From NCBI GenBank assembly GCA_016217735.1, contig JACRGQ010000003.1, forward strand, positions 1-64,000: a DNA stretch of 64,000 nt, given 5' to 3'. Positions 30,160 to 38,687 of the stretch are shown here, piece by piece (the first letter of the stretch is position 1; each line of letters opens with the position of its first letter). The position numbers were made by a program, and so were the translations under genes. This DNA is from Nitrospinota bacterium. GTDB taxonomy: Bacteria > Nitrospinota_A > UBA7883 > JACRGQ01. The notes beneath the pieces were generated by a model. That model saw only the letters and a list, made by a program, of their open reading frames with translations. It searched no databases and was not told where the DNA came from.

Positions 30160-30666
30160 ATGAACAGGATGATAAGCTCGATAGCAATACTGGGATGCGC
30201 CGCGCTGGTTGGCAACGCCGCGATGACCTGCGCGGAAGAGATGCCCGCTGGAGCCGAAAGTAACGGGCGCATTCTCACCATCAATTTCATCGGCCAACGC
30301 CCATCCTCGGTTACCCTCCATTACAAGGTGTCCGAAAACGGCGCCGGGACGAAATCCGCCATGATCCTGCTGGAGTCGCTCAAAAGAAAGCTGGCCGAAA
30401 AAGGATTCGAGCGGCGGCATGCGGAAGATGCCTGGCAAAATGCCGTTCACGGCTATTCGGTGTTCATCATTGGCGACGCCGGCTATTCAAAAAAAGCCCG
30501 CTCGCTGGAAAAGCGCGACGGGCACTTGATGGCCATCATCGAGGAGAACGACGAATTGGCCGCGCTGAATGGCGTCCCCGCGCAAGGAAGCGGGCTGGAC
30601 TACCGGCAGATCGAGAAGATGGCCGACGAGATAGTGGCGCGCCTTCTTTTCCACTCGTATATTTAA
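30160..30666 (+). CDS. Exported protein of unknown function
   Basis: A 168-residue product from ATG 30160 (AAAGGA 9 bases upstream). Signal peptide at about 1-25 (MISSIAILGCAALVGNAA...CAEE). The mature part is mixed alpha/beta with basic and acidic patches (LKRKLAEKGFERRHAE) and ends YRQIEKMADEIVARLLFHSYI-like sequence. I do not recognise the family. An upstream in-frame ATG at 30100 would remove the signal peptide position, so it is less likely. Confidence 0.65.
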   Translation: MNRMISSIAILGCAALVGNAAMTCAEEMPAGAESNGRILTINFIGQRPSSVTLHYKVSENGAGTKSAMILLESLKRKLAEKGFERRHAEDAWQNAVHGYSVFIIGDAGYSKKARSLEKRDGHLMAIIEENDELAALNGVPAQGSGLDYRQIEKMADEIVARLLFHSYI

Positions 30667-30692
30667 TGGATATTTCTAAAACCTCCTAAAGG

Positions 30693-31160
30693 CTACAAAG
30701 CCGGACCTGCCCCTGGCCCCGTCCCCTCCTTGCAGGATACCGATGTCACGGTGAAAGTGGCCGAGCCGATAGCCACCAGTGTTCCATCGTCGGTGTGCAG
30801 TTCCATTGTGGCCATGGAAAGGCGCGCACCGGCGCGGACGATTTTTGCGGAGGCGCGGACTCCCCGCTCCTTTGCATGCTGAAGAAGCTGCACATGGAGG
30901 TCAACGGTGGATATCCATGTATCGTACCGCGTGGCTACGGTGAACCAGCCCGCCATATCAAGCATGGTGGACATTACTCCGCCATGTATCCCCACGGGGC
31001 TATCGAGGTGCGGATTATACGGGAGCCGGAATTCCGCTTCCCCGCCGCTGTTGTAGAAAAGCTCCATGCCGAAGGTCTTTGCTATCGGCGCGCGGCCGAA
31101 CAGCGCCTTGAGGCCAACAATCCGCCGTTCCAAAACATCCTTGCCCGGTTCTTTTTCCAT
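30693..31160 (-). CDS. PaaI-like hotdog thioesterase
   Basis: A 155-residue hotdog-fold protein with the PaaI-type active-site segment GIHGGVMSTMLDMAGW and a following beta-strand TVDLHVQLL. Members hydrolyse acyl-CoA thioesters, often phenylacetyl-type. ATG 31160 is chosen over two upstream GTG codons because GGGAG lies 7 bases before it. It ends with a short Gly/Pro tail. Confidence 0.8.
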   Translation of the reverse strand: MEKEPGKDVLERRIVGLKALFGRAPIAKTFGMELFYNSGGEAEFRLPYNPHLDSPVGIHGGVMSTMLDMAGWFTVATRYDTWISTVDLHVQLLQHAKERGVRASAKIVRAGARLSMATMELHTDDGTLVAIGSATFTVTSVSCKEGTGPGAGPAL

Positions 31161-31196
31161 CACCACACTCCCGATTTAAGTAACGGAATTTTTCGG

Positions 31197-31478
31197 TTAC
31201 CACGGAATGCCTTTGAACCTAAGAATTCCCTGCGCCCCTTGATTGCCAAATTGAGCCGCAATTTTTAAATCCGCAATCGCCCGGTTGTTGCCGCCAAGCT
31301 TGTCGAAAGTCTGACCATGGCCATTATACGCATCCGCATATTTCGGGTCTATCTCTATCGCCATGTTGAAATCCGCAATCGCCCGCGGACAGTCACCTGG
31401 TTGATGGTAAGACATCCCACGGGTCAGGTGACGAAACGGTGATACTGGACATGGAAGCCGGATTCGAACATCTGACAA
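31197..31478 (-). pseudogene. Remnant of a TPR-repeat protein
   Basis: The frame carries the end of a TPR array (RAIADFNMAIEIDPKYADAY, then a second, decayed repeat and the usual tail ending RFKGIPW). No plausible ATG start or ribosome site is seen: the open frame begins at a TTG and the first 20 residues look like non-coding sequence. It appears to be the 3' end of a truncated gene left beside the thioesterase. Confidence 0.65.
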
Positions 31479-31505
31479 AAGGAAATATTATCAAAACTTC
31501 CCTCA

Positions 31506-31545
31506 TCGGCCCAAAGGGCCGATTCTGCCTGGCGCTTCCCGGGAA
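31506..31545. repeat. Modular hairpin element B (fragment)
   Basis: TCGGCCC-AAA-GGGCCGA (31506-31522), then CTGCCTGGCG and TTCCCGGGAAAA, the same order as the right-hand part of the elements at 40571 and 43216. It is probably a degraded copy. Confidence 0.55.
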
Positions 31546-31611
31546 AATAAAAAAAGTTTGGATAATATTGCTGGGTGCCGGGTCAATTCCGGGATAACAA
31601 GAAAGCGGCGG

Positions 31612-34170
31612 TCAGCCCCAGAGGATGAGGCCGGGGATGTATTGCAGCACGAGGTTCGTGTGGCTGGGGAGCACGCGGATGGCGTAGCCGTGCAAACCCG
31701 CGTTGTCGCACGGAATATCGCCGGTGAAGCGGCAGATGCCGTCGATTGCCTTCCCTTCGATCCCCATGACGGCGCTTTTTCCCTCTTCGATGTGGCCGGC
31801 CATGTCCATCGGCCCGTAGTAGCACTCCACCACCACATCGTCCGGATTGATGACGCCCAGATGTATCGTGGCGGTGACTTTTTTCCTGTCGCCCACCTTG
31901 AACGAGCCGTCGGTGCCGGCCACTTCCAGCACCTTCATCCCGCTCCAGTGCGTTTCCAGCCGTTTTTTCCAGACGGCGAGCTGTTTGATGATGGCGGGAT
32001 CCTTCTGCACGTAGTCCTGCCAGCGCACGCCGAGCGGCAGGTAGAATTTTTCGGTGTATTCGCGCAGCATCCGGTTGGTGTTGAACACGGCGTTGAGCCG
32101 CGTCATGCTCCCTTTCATCTTCCGCACCCAGCCGCGCGGCAGGTTATCCGCCCCGCGCTCGTAAAACAGCGGAACGATGTCGCGCTCCAGCAGATCGTAG
32201 ATGGCGCGGCTTTCCACGGCGTCCTGGATGTTCTGGTCCTCGTAGTTTTCCCCCGCGCCGATGGCCCAGCCGACTTCGGGGGCGTACGCCTCGTCCCACC
32301 AGCCGTCGCGGATGGAGAAATTGATCGCGCCGTTGGCGCTGGCTTTCATGCCGGAGGTGCCGCTGGCTTCCATCGGGCGGCGCGGCGTGTTGAGCCAGAC
32401 ATCGCACCCCTGCACCAGATAGCGGGCCACGTCGATATCGTAATTTTCGAGGAAGATGAGGCGGCGGCGGAACTCGTCCTTGCCGCAGGCGTGGATGATG
32501 CTCTTGATGATGTTCTTCCCCTCGATGTCGCGGGGGTGCGCCTTGCCGGCGATGATGATCTGCAGCGGGCGGTCCCTGTTGTTCAGGATGCGGGCCAGCC
32601 GCTCTTCGTCGCGCAGGATCAGGCTGCCCCGCTTGTAGGTGGCGAAGCGGCGGGCGAAGCCGATTGTGAGCGATTCGGGATCGAGCGCCTCTTCGGCCTG
32701 CTGCAGTTCCGCCTCGGAGGCGCCGCGGCGCCTGAGCTGTTCCGCCAGGCGGCGGCGGACGAAGCCGACCATCCGCTCGCGGCGGCGTTCGTGCGTGCGC
32801 CAGAGTTCGGAATCCGGTATATGCTCGATGCGCTCCCAGACGGAATCCTCGCCCGGCTTCGATATCCAGGTCTCGCCCAGATAGCGGTCGAACAGGTTGC
32901 GCATCTCCTCCGATATCCAGGTGCGGATATGGATGCCGTTGGTGATGCTGCGTATCGGCACCAGGTTCACCGGCAGGTTGGGCCAGATGTTCTGCCACAT
33001 CTTGCGCGATACGTCGCCGTGCAGTTTCGATACGCCGTTGCTGGCGGCGGAAAGCCGCAGCGCCATAACGGTCATGCAGAAAAGCTCTTTGTCGTTGGCC
33101 GGGTTCTCGCGCCCCAGCGCCACGATATCGTCCATCAAAATGCCGGAATTGCCCAGCACCGGGGTGATGTATTTTTCCACCAGCCACCGCTCGAACCGGT
33201 CGTTGCCCGCCGGGACGGGGGTGTGCGTGGTGAACACGGTGGAGGCGATGATCGCCTCCTTCGCTTCGTCGAAATTCAGGCCCCGCTTGCGCATCAGCTT
33301 CATGATCCGGCCGATGCCGGAAAAAGCCGCGTGCCCTTCGTTCATGTGATAGACCGAAACGCCGATTTCGAGCGCCTCCGACGCCAGCACGCCGCCGATA
33401 CCCAGCAGCACCTCCTGCTTGATGCGCATCTCGGTGTCGCCGCCGTAGAGCTGCGAGGTGAGCGCCTGGTCTTCGGCGGAGTTTTCGGGGATGTTCGCGT
33501 CCAGCAGGTAGAGCGGCACGCGCCCGACCTGGACCTTCCATATCTGCGCGTACACGGCGCGGCCCGGAAACGGCACCTGGATTGTAACCGGTTTGCCGTC
33601 CTTGCCTTCCACCTGCCGCAGCGGCAGGAGGTAGAAGTTGTTCTCCGGCTGGTTTTCCATCTGCCAGCCGTCGCGGTTGAGGTACTGGATGAAATAGCCG
33701 TGGGTGTAGGCCAGCCCGAACGCCACCACCGGAATGCCGAGGTCGCTGGCCGATTTCAGGTGGTCGCCGGCCAAGACGCCGAGGCCGCCGGAATAAATCT
33801 GCAAACATTCGTCGAGGCCGAATTCCATCGAGAAATAGGCGATGTGGTTTTCCTTCCGCCATTTCCCGCCGCAGAGGTCTTCGAACCAGGTACCCCCCTT
33901 CATGTAGTCGGTGAGGTCGAACGTCACCCGGTCCAGATGGGTAAGAAAGCCTTCGTCCGTCTCCAGCTCGCGCAGCCGCTGCTGCGAAACGGAGCCAAGC
34001 ACCTTGACCGGATTGTGGTAGTACTTGTCCCACATATCGCGGTCCATGCGGCGCAACAGGTTGATGGCGTCGGGATGCCAGGTCCACCACATGTTGTAGG
34101 CGATGTCGTTGAGCGGCCGCAGCTTTTCCGGCAGCGACGGGCGGATTATGAACTTGCGGAATTCCGGCAT
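31612..34170 (-). CDS. glgP: Alpha-glucan (glycogen) phosphorylase
   Basis: Releases glucose-1-phosphate from alpha-1,4-glucan with PLP. The 852-residue protein starts with the DUF3417-type region found in the short bacterial and archaeal alpha-glucan phosphorylases (RPLNDIAYNMWWTWHP). The PLP lysine is in EASGTSGMKASANG. AGAGGATC precedes the ATG. It stands alone, without glgA, glgB or glgC in the window, so it may serve storage glucan or malto-oligosaccharide use. Confidence 0.95.
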   Translation of the reverse strand: MPEFRKFIIRPSLPEKLRPLNDIAYNMWWTWHPDAINLLRRMDRDMWDKYYHNPVKVLGSVSQQRLRELETDEGFLTHLDRVTFDLTDYMKGGTWFEDLCGGKWRKENHIAYFSMEFGLDECLQIYSGGLGVLAGDHLKSASDLGIPVVAFGLAYTHGYFIQYLNRDGWQMENQPENNFYLLPLRQVEGKDGKPVTIQVPFPGRAVYAQIWKVQVGRVPLYLLDANIPENSAEDQALTSQLYGGDTEMRIKQEVLLGIGGVLASEALEIGVSVYHMNEGHAAFSGIGRIMKLMRKRGLNFDEAKEAIIASTVFTTHTPVPAGNDRFERWLVEKYITPVLGNSGILMDDIVALGRENPANDKELFCMTVMALRLSAASNGVSKLHGDVSRKMWQNIWPNLPVNLVPIRSITNGIHIRTWISEEMRNLFDRYLGETWISKPGEDSVWERIEHIPDSELWRTHERRRERMVGFVRRRLAEQLRRRGASEAELQQAEEALDPESLTIGFARRFATYKRGSLILRDEERLARILNNRDRPLQIIIAGKAHPRDIEGKNIIKSIIHACGKDEFRRRLIFLENYDIDVARYLVQGCDVWLNTPRRPMEASGTSGMKASANGAINFSIRDGWWDEAYAPEVGWAIGAGENYEDQNIQDAVESRAIYDLLERDIVPLFYERGADNLPRGWVRKMKGSMTRLNAVFNTNRMLREYTEKFYLPLGVRWQDYVQKDPAIIKQLAVWKKRLETHWSGMKVLEVAGTDGSFKVGDRKKVTATIHLGVINPDDVVVECYYGPMDMAGHIEEGKSAVMGIEGKAIDGICRFTGDIPCDNAGLHGYAIRVLPSHTNLVLQYIPGLILWG

Positions 34171-34326
34171 GATCCTCTATCTTTCATCTTACGGTTGGCC
34201 GCCCCGCGCCGTTGCCCCGTAATAATACATCGCATTGTCGGGGCGGGATGGCACCGGTCATTCTTTAATATGCGTCAATTCACAGTTTACCCCGGCTGAC
34301 ACCGGCCCCGCAAGGCGCAACGCGGG

Positions 34327-34354
34327 AAAAAAAGGGAAACGGCGGGGCCGCCGT
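34327..34354 (-). terminator. Terminator of the lytic transglycosylase gene
   Basis: On the minus strand, ACGGCGG and CCGCCGT (plus coordinates 34339-34345/34348-34354) form a 7-bp stem that starts at the stop codon, followed by TTCCC and seven T (34333-34327). Confidence 0.6.
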
Positions 34355-35013
34355 CAGAGGGAACGGCCCGCCGGGAAGTTGCGCATCCGGTGGTAATTCG
34401 CCATTACTTTTCCGGCGTAGATGCGGTCCACGCCGTCGCTATCCGCCATATCGCGGCGCAACCGGGTGGGGCCGCGGTTGTAGGCCTCCAGCGCGAGGTT
34501 CAGATCGCCAAAGCGCCGTAAAAGCCGCGCCAGGTAGCGGGTGCCGAGGCTGATGTTCAGCTCGTTGTCGGTGAGCACGGCTGGCTGCCCGCCTTCCCAC
34601 TCCCCGCCGTAGAGCGCCGCCGCGGTGTGCGGCCGAAGCTGCATGAGGCCCACCGCCCCCTTGGTGGAAACGGCGAAACGCCTAAAATCGCTTTCCGTCT
34701 TGATAATGCCGAGCACCAGAAACGGATCGATCCGGCATTCCCCCGCTTTGGCGATGATGAGGTCGGCCAACATCACGGGGTCGTGGTGCAACGAATCTTG
34801 AAACTCCGCCAGAATGGCGCTGATTCTGGCGCGCAGTTCGATTTTCTTCCCGTTCCGCATATTCCAGTCGTGCTGGCTGGCAACGACGGCTTCGAGGGCG
34901 GCCCCGCGTACGCGGGCATCCGCAAGCTGCGCCTTGCAATACTGGGAAAACTGAAGGAGCGCCACGGCGGTGATCGCCGCCGCCATCGCCCCGTATCGAT
35001 AAAGAGGTTTCAT
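34354..35013 (-). CDS. Membrane-anchored SLT-type lytic transglycosylase
   Basis: Cleaves peptidoglycan to anhydro-muropeptides. From ATG 35013 (GGGAGA upstream) the 219-residue protein has an N-terminal signal anchor (about 5-22), then an SLT/LysM-less GEWL domain: the catalytic Glu is in KTESDFRRF, followed by GLMQLRPHTA and the ALEAYNRGP motif. Size is typical of small MltE/Slt35-like enzymes. Products would feed NagZ and AnmK. Confidence 0.88.
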   Translation of the reverse strand: MKPLYRYGAMAAAITAVALLQFSQYCKAQLADARVRGAALEAVVASQHDWNMRNGKKIELRARISAILAEFQDSLHHDPVMLADLIIAKAGECRIDPFLVLGIIKTESDFRRFAVSTKGAVGLMQLRPHTAAALYGGEWEGGQPAVLTDNELNISLGTRYLARLLRRFGDLNLALEAYNRGPTRLRRDMADSDGVDRIYAGKVMANYHRMRNFPAGRSL

Positions 35014-35355
35014 GCTGTCTGTTTCTCCCTTTAGCTGTCCCGCACCCTGTGGATTGGGGTGCCGTGGTTTGTCCGCCACAAGCCATAGTATGGTGGCAGT
35101 TTCCAAGGCCTATCAAAAGGCTGTTGCAGGGGGGCGTGACCGGACGCTTTTCTTCCCCACTCCGGCCGCCTAATCGTGTTCCGGCACGATTGTTGAGTGT
35201 ATAATGGTTCCTAAGAGGAATTTTGGAGGTATAGCCGGTTTTTGTCAACCATAAAAAGACGGCGTCAGAGAATAAGTTAAGAAATACAGATATTTAACTA
35301 AAGTCGGATGCCAAAATATCCGATAATTTAGAGCCAAGGAGTTGACACAAGCGTT
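35014..35355. promoter_or_regulatory. Intergenic region with hairpin and TATAAT upstream of the zinc-ribbon scaffold gene
   Basis: The 342-base gap between divergent genes has AATCGTG-TTCCGG-CACGATT (35172-35191) directly upstream of TATAAT (35200-35205), which would give a leader of about 145 bases; GATAAT at 35322-35327 is a second -10 candidate. AAGGAG lies 14 bases before ATG 35356, rather far. Nothing else is evident. Confidence 0.4.
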
Positions 35356-37926
35356 ATGTTATTGACTTGTCCCAAGTGCGCCACGCGCTACGAAGTGGAT
35401 GGCTCATCCATCCCCCAAGAGGGAACATACGCCCATTGCGCCACCTGTGAAAACATCTTTTTCGTAAAGAAAAAAATAAAGGCCGCATCCAAGGATGTGG
35501 CAAAAACCACAATGCCTGCCACGCAGGAACAGCCGGCGCCACAACCTGTTGAAGCCGCCGCCGAAGTTGCGGCGGAAGCCACTGCCCCGTCCTTTGAAGC
35601 AAAGCCCGCCCCGGAAGCGCCCATCCCCCCGGCCAAAGGTAAAGACGGTAAAGAGAGAAAGGACCTCACGCCGGAACAAGTGGCGGCAATCATGAGCGGG
35701 ATCGAGTACGAAGGAAAAGCGAAAGATGAAAAAAACGATTCCACCGACTTGACGGCACAGGATCAGATCGATTCCATTCTGGGGAATGTCCACGACGATT
35801 TCAAGGTAATTACCGCTCCGCTCCCCTCCGCCGTCGCGGAAAAAACGGCGGTGAATGCCGGCGACATCGAGGCGCTTTTAGCCAGCGTTCAAGCCCAGCG
35901 CCCTGAAGAACCGGTGTCCGCCCCGAAGCCCGCCGCCAAAGAAGAGGTCGGCGCGGATGACATCGCCGCCATCCTCGCATCCGTCCAGGCGCAGCAACAG
36001 GCACCGAAAAAAGAAGAGCCCAAAATGGCCACGGCAAGCGATATCGACGATATCTTTGCATCCGTCCAGGCGCAGCAACCGGCACCGGCGCCCGCCCCGA
36101 AGCCCGCCGCCAAAGAAGAGGTCGGCGCGGATGACATCGCCGCCATCCTCGCATCCGTCCAATCGCAGCAACCGGACCCGAAAAAAGAAGAACCCAAAAC
36201 GGCCACGGCAAGCGATATCGACGATATCTTTGCATCCGTCCAGGCACAGCAACAGGCACCGGCGCCCGCCCCGAAGCCCGCCGCCAAAGAGGAGGTCGGC
36301 GCGGACGACATCGCCGCCATCCTCGCATCCGTCCAATCGCAGCAACCGCCCGCCCCGGACAACATTGACGCGATATTTGCCGGCGCCAACGCCACGCCTT
36401 CGGCGGGCAAAATGGATAGCCAAGACGACATCGACGCCATTCTGATGACGGCCGCCGCTCCCGCGCCGCGGGAAAGCATTCTGGAACAGGAAGCCGTCTC
36501 TTCCACCCAAGCTCTTTCCAATAACGACATCGATTCCATCCTGGCCGGCGCGGCAACCGAAAAAGAATCTCCCGCTCCCGCCGCGCCGCGGGGAGAGGAT
36601 GGGAACATAATCTCGCAATCCGACCTCGACTCCCTCTTTGCGGCCGCCGCCGCGCCGTCGGCCCCCGCCGCGGAAAAGCCCTCGAAAGAAGCCGAGGGGG
36701 ATTTGATCTCGCAAAACGACCTTGACGCCCTGCTGGGCGAAACCAAGGCCCCGTCCGCCGCCGCGGAAGAACCGGGCGATCTGGTCAGCCAGGGCGATCT
36801 TGACGCCCTCATGACGGGGGAAGGCGCGCCGAAAGCCGCGGCCCCAGTGTCCGCGGGTCAGTTGCTGGAGGAGGGAAACGACGAGTTGGAATCGCTGTTC
36901 GCCCAGGAAGCGGGCGGCTCCATTGCAGTTCCCAAGGCGGCAACCGCGGCGGCTCCGGCGCCGGAATACGAAGGGGTCGACACCTCGATGTTCGAGGGAT
37001 TGGACAAGATAACGGCGGAAGAGGCTCCCGCCGCCGCGGAAGAACACCACGCGGAAGCGGAGAAGAAACCGGGCACACTATCCAACATCATCGCCTTTAT
37101 TAAAAATAAGCTGCCCAAACGCAAACAGAAAGAGCGGGCTTTTACCATCGAGGAAGAGCACCACGCCGAACCGGATCACGGCGAAGCGCCGAAAAAGAAA
37201 AAAGCCGGGATGCTGGTCAAGATCGCCCTCCCCGCGGCGGCGGGAGTGGCGCTGACGCTCGGGGCCGGCTGGTACTACTTTGTGAAACCGAAATCCCATC
37301 CGGTGGTGGCGGCCCAAAAAGCCGCGGCCCCGGAAAAGGCGCTGCCCGCTCCGGCGCAACCGGTGGCGGAACCGCAAAAGGAAACGCCCCCCGCCGAAAC
37401 CCACGCGGCGCCGCCGCCCGCGCATGAGGAAGCAAAAGCCGAGGCTCCCAAAGCTCCGCCGCCGCCCGCGCATGAAGAAAAGAAACCCGAAGCTCCCCCC
37501 GCCGCCACCGCCGAGGCTCCGAAGCCGAAGGACGCGAAGGAGGCCGCCGCGGCCGCGCACGAAGACGCGCGCAAGGCGGCGCTTGAGGCGGAAAAGCTGA
37601 TCCCCCCCTCCCTGGTGGAAGCCACCATCATGAAAGTGGGCGTGATGCTGCCGGTGGACTTCAACTCATCGCAGGTGAAAATGATGACCGCCGAAGTGGA
37701 ACTGCAATTCGCCACCGCGTCGGAATTCAAAACGGCGGAGGCCAAAAAATTCATCTACGAACTGGCGCTTGAAAACGAGATCGAAGTGTTCTTCAAAGAC
37801 AAGTTCTACGAAGAAACCCGCTACGCCAAAGACAAGCTGATGGCCTACCTCTTTGAGCGCATCAAAAAGCGGGGCGATCTGGAAAAGATCACCGGCGTGA
37901 ACATCGCGGAACTCGCCCTGAAATAA
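35356..37926 (+). CDS. Zinc-ribbon, multi-FliM-motif membrane scaffold protein (function unknown)
   Basis: An 856-residue protein with an unusual plan. Residues 1-35: MJ0042-type zinc ribbon (CPKC...CATC). Residues about 130-560: fourteen short motifs of the form [SQ]xD[IL]D[AS][IL][LF], such as SQNDLDALL, SQDDIDAIL, NNDIDSIL and GDLDALM, in low-complexity Ala/Pro/Lys linkers; this resembles the FliM N-terminal CheY-binding motif. Residues about 616-640: one membrane span. Then a Pro/Glu/Ala linker and a conserved-looking C-terminal domain (about 750-856, LVEATIMKVGVMLPVD onward) of periplasmic topology. A 174-bp tandem repeat codes part of the motif array. No homologue recognised. Confidence 0.85.
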   Translation: MLLTCPKCATRYEVDGSSIPQEGTYAHCATCENIFFVKKKIKAASKDVAKTTMPATQEQPAPQPVEAAAEVAAEATAPSFEAKPAPEAPIPPAKGKDGKERKDLTPEQVAAIMSGIEYEGKAKDEKNDSTDLTAQDQIDSILGNVHDDFKVITAPLPSAVAEKTAVNAGDIEALLASVQAQRPEEPVSAPKPAAKEEVGADDIAAILASVQAQQQAPKKEEPKMATASDIDDIFASVQAQQPAPAPAPKPAAKEEVGADDIAAILASVQSQQPDPKKEEPKTATASDIDDIFASVQAQQQAPAPAPKPAAKEEVGADDIAAILASVQSQQPPAPDNIDAIFAGANATPSAGKMDSQDDIDAILMTAAAPAPRESILEQEAVSSTQALSNNDIDSILAGAATEKESPAPAAPRGEDGNIISQSDLDSLFAAAAAPSAPAAEKPSKEAEGDLISQNDLDALLGETKAPSAAAEEPGDLVSQGDLDALMTGEGAPKAAAPVSAGQLLEEGNDELESLFAQEAGGSIAVPKAATAAAPAPEYEGVDTSMFEGLDKITAEEAPAAAEEHHAEAEKKPGTLSNIIAFIKNKLPKRKQKERAFTIEEEHHAEPDHGEAPKKKKAGMLVKIALPAAAGVALTLGAGWYYFVKPKSHPVVAAQKAAAPEKALPAPAQPVAEPQKETPPAETHAAPPPAHEEAKAEAPKAPPPPAHEEKKPEAPPAATAEAPKPKDAKEAAAAAHEDARKAALEAEKLIPPSLVEATIMKVGVMLPVDFNSSQVKMMTAEVELQFATASEFKTAEAKKFIYELALENEIEVFFKDKFYEETRYAKDKLMAYLFERIKKRGDLEKITGVNIAELALK
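35920..36350 (+). repeat. 174-bp tandem repeat inside the scaffold gene
   Basis: Units start at 35920, 36094 and 36268 (the last partial), an exact 174-bp (58-codon) period. Each encodes an EVGADDIAAILASVQ block and a SDIDDIFASVQ block. In-frame periodicity allows copy-number change without loss of reading frame. Confidence 0.85.
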
Positions 37927-37977
37927 GCGCCGCGGCTTCCCGGGAAAAACAGGAAGCGCGGAACGCGCCCGCCGGGA

Positions 37978-38274
37978 TTATTCTTCGGCGGCGACTTCCT
38001 TGCCGTCGACAATCAGGCGGAACTCCTTGCCGGTTTTGAAGAAGGGAACTTTTTTCGGAGGCACAAAGACTTTTTCGCCGGTCTTGGGGTTGCGCCCCTC
38101 CTTGGCCGAACGGTGCCGCACCCGGAAGCTGCCGAAACCGCGGATTTCCACCTTGTCCCCTTTGGCAAGGGATTCGATAATCGAGTTGGTGAAAATGTTG
38201 ATAACGCCTTCCGCCTGCTGCTTCGTGATATTCAGCTTGGCGGCCAGCTTTTCGGCCATATCGGATTTGGTCAT
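37978..38274 (-). CDS. HU/IHF-family nucleoid protein
   Basis: A 98-residue DNA-bending protein of the HU/IHF family: MTKSDMAEKLAAKL start, GFGSFRVRHRSAKEGRNPKTGE arm region, and a C-terminal KEVAAEE. The RNPKTGE motif intercalates Pro into DNA. GGAGGGG precedes the ATG. It is convergent with the scaffold gene. HU, IHF-alpha and IHF-beta cannot be told apart with confidence. Confidence 0.92.
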   Translation of the reverse strand: MTKSDMAEKLAAKLNITKQQAEGVINIFTNSIIESLAKGDKVEIRGFGSFRVRHRSAKEGRNPKTGEKVFVPPKKVPFFKTGKEFRLIVDGKEVAAEE

Positions 38275-38355
38275 ACCCCTTACCCCTCCAACCTCTAAAC
38301 GGATTGATTTTACAGCAAAAGCCTATCAGAAATAAACGCCGTGCGTCAACCGCAA

Positions 38356-38589
38356 TCAGTTGTAGCTGTTGTCCTCCATCGTGTCTTCGAAATGCTGCTC
38401 GACATATTCGTCGATCATGTCGTTCACCCGGTCCTGAAAGAGGTCGATCTCCTCGATATCCTCCATCTGGTCGAGATGGATGCGGATGATATTATCAAGT
38501 ATCGCTTCGCGGTCTTCGGCCGTCAGCTCGTTTTCAAGCAAAAGCCGGTTTACTTCGGTGAGGATTTTATCCCTTCTGCTGTTATCCAT
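38356..38589 (-). CDS. Small acidic helical protein of unknown function
   Basis: 77 residues from ATG 38589 (GGAGAAG upstream; an in-frame GTG 12 bases earlier is part of the ribosome site). Highly acidic and helical, with LTEVNRLLLENELTAEDREAIL-like amphipathic helices and a tail ending EQHFEDTMEDNSYN. No signal peptide and no recognised domain. Its good ribosome site and codon use suggest it is real. Confidence 0.6.
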   Translation of the reverse strand: MDNSRRDKILTEVNRLLLENELTAEDREAILDNIIRIHLDQMEDIEEIDLFQDRVNDMIDEYVEQHFEDTMEDNSYN

Positions 38590-38687
38590 TTGCTTCTCCA
38601 CAATCTCGTTAGCTATAACAATAGCCGCTTACGGACTTAAACGCAACACGGTGCAAAAACAGCAGTTACTGCCGCGTGGAGATGCGT

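Noticed and set aside
31558-34299. 913-codon frame opposite glgP
   Set aside because: It is fully antisense to a strongly supported phosphorylase; high-GC codon third positions create long antisense frames.
35920-36350. CRISPR array
   Set aside because: The repeats are 174-bp, in-frame and coding, with no 24-47-bp repeat/spacer alternation and no cas genes.
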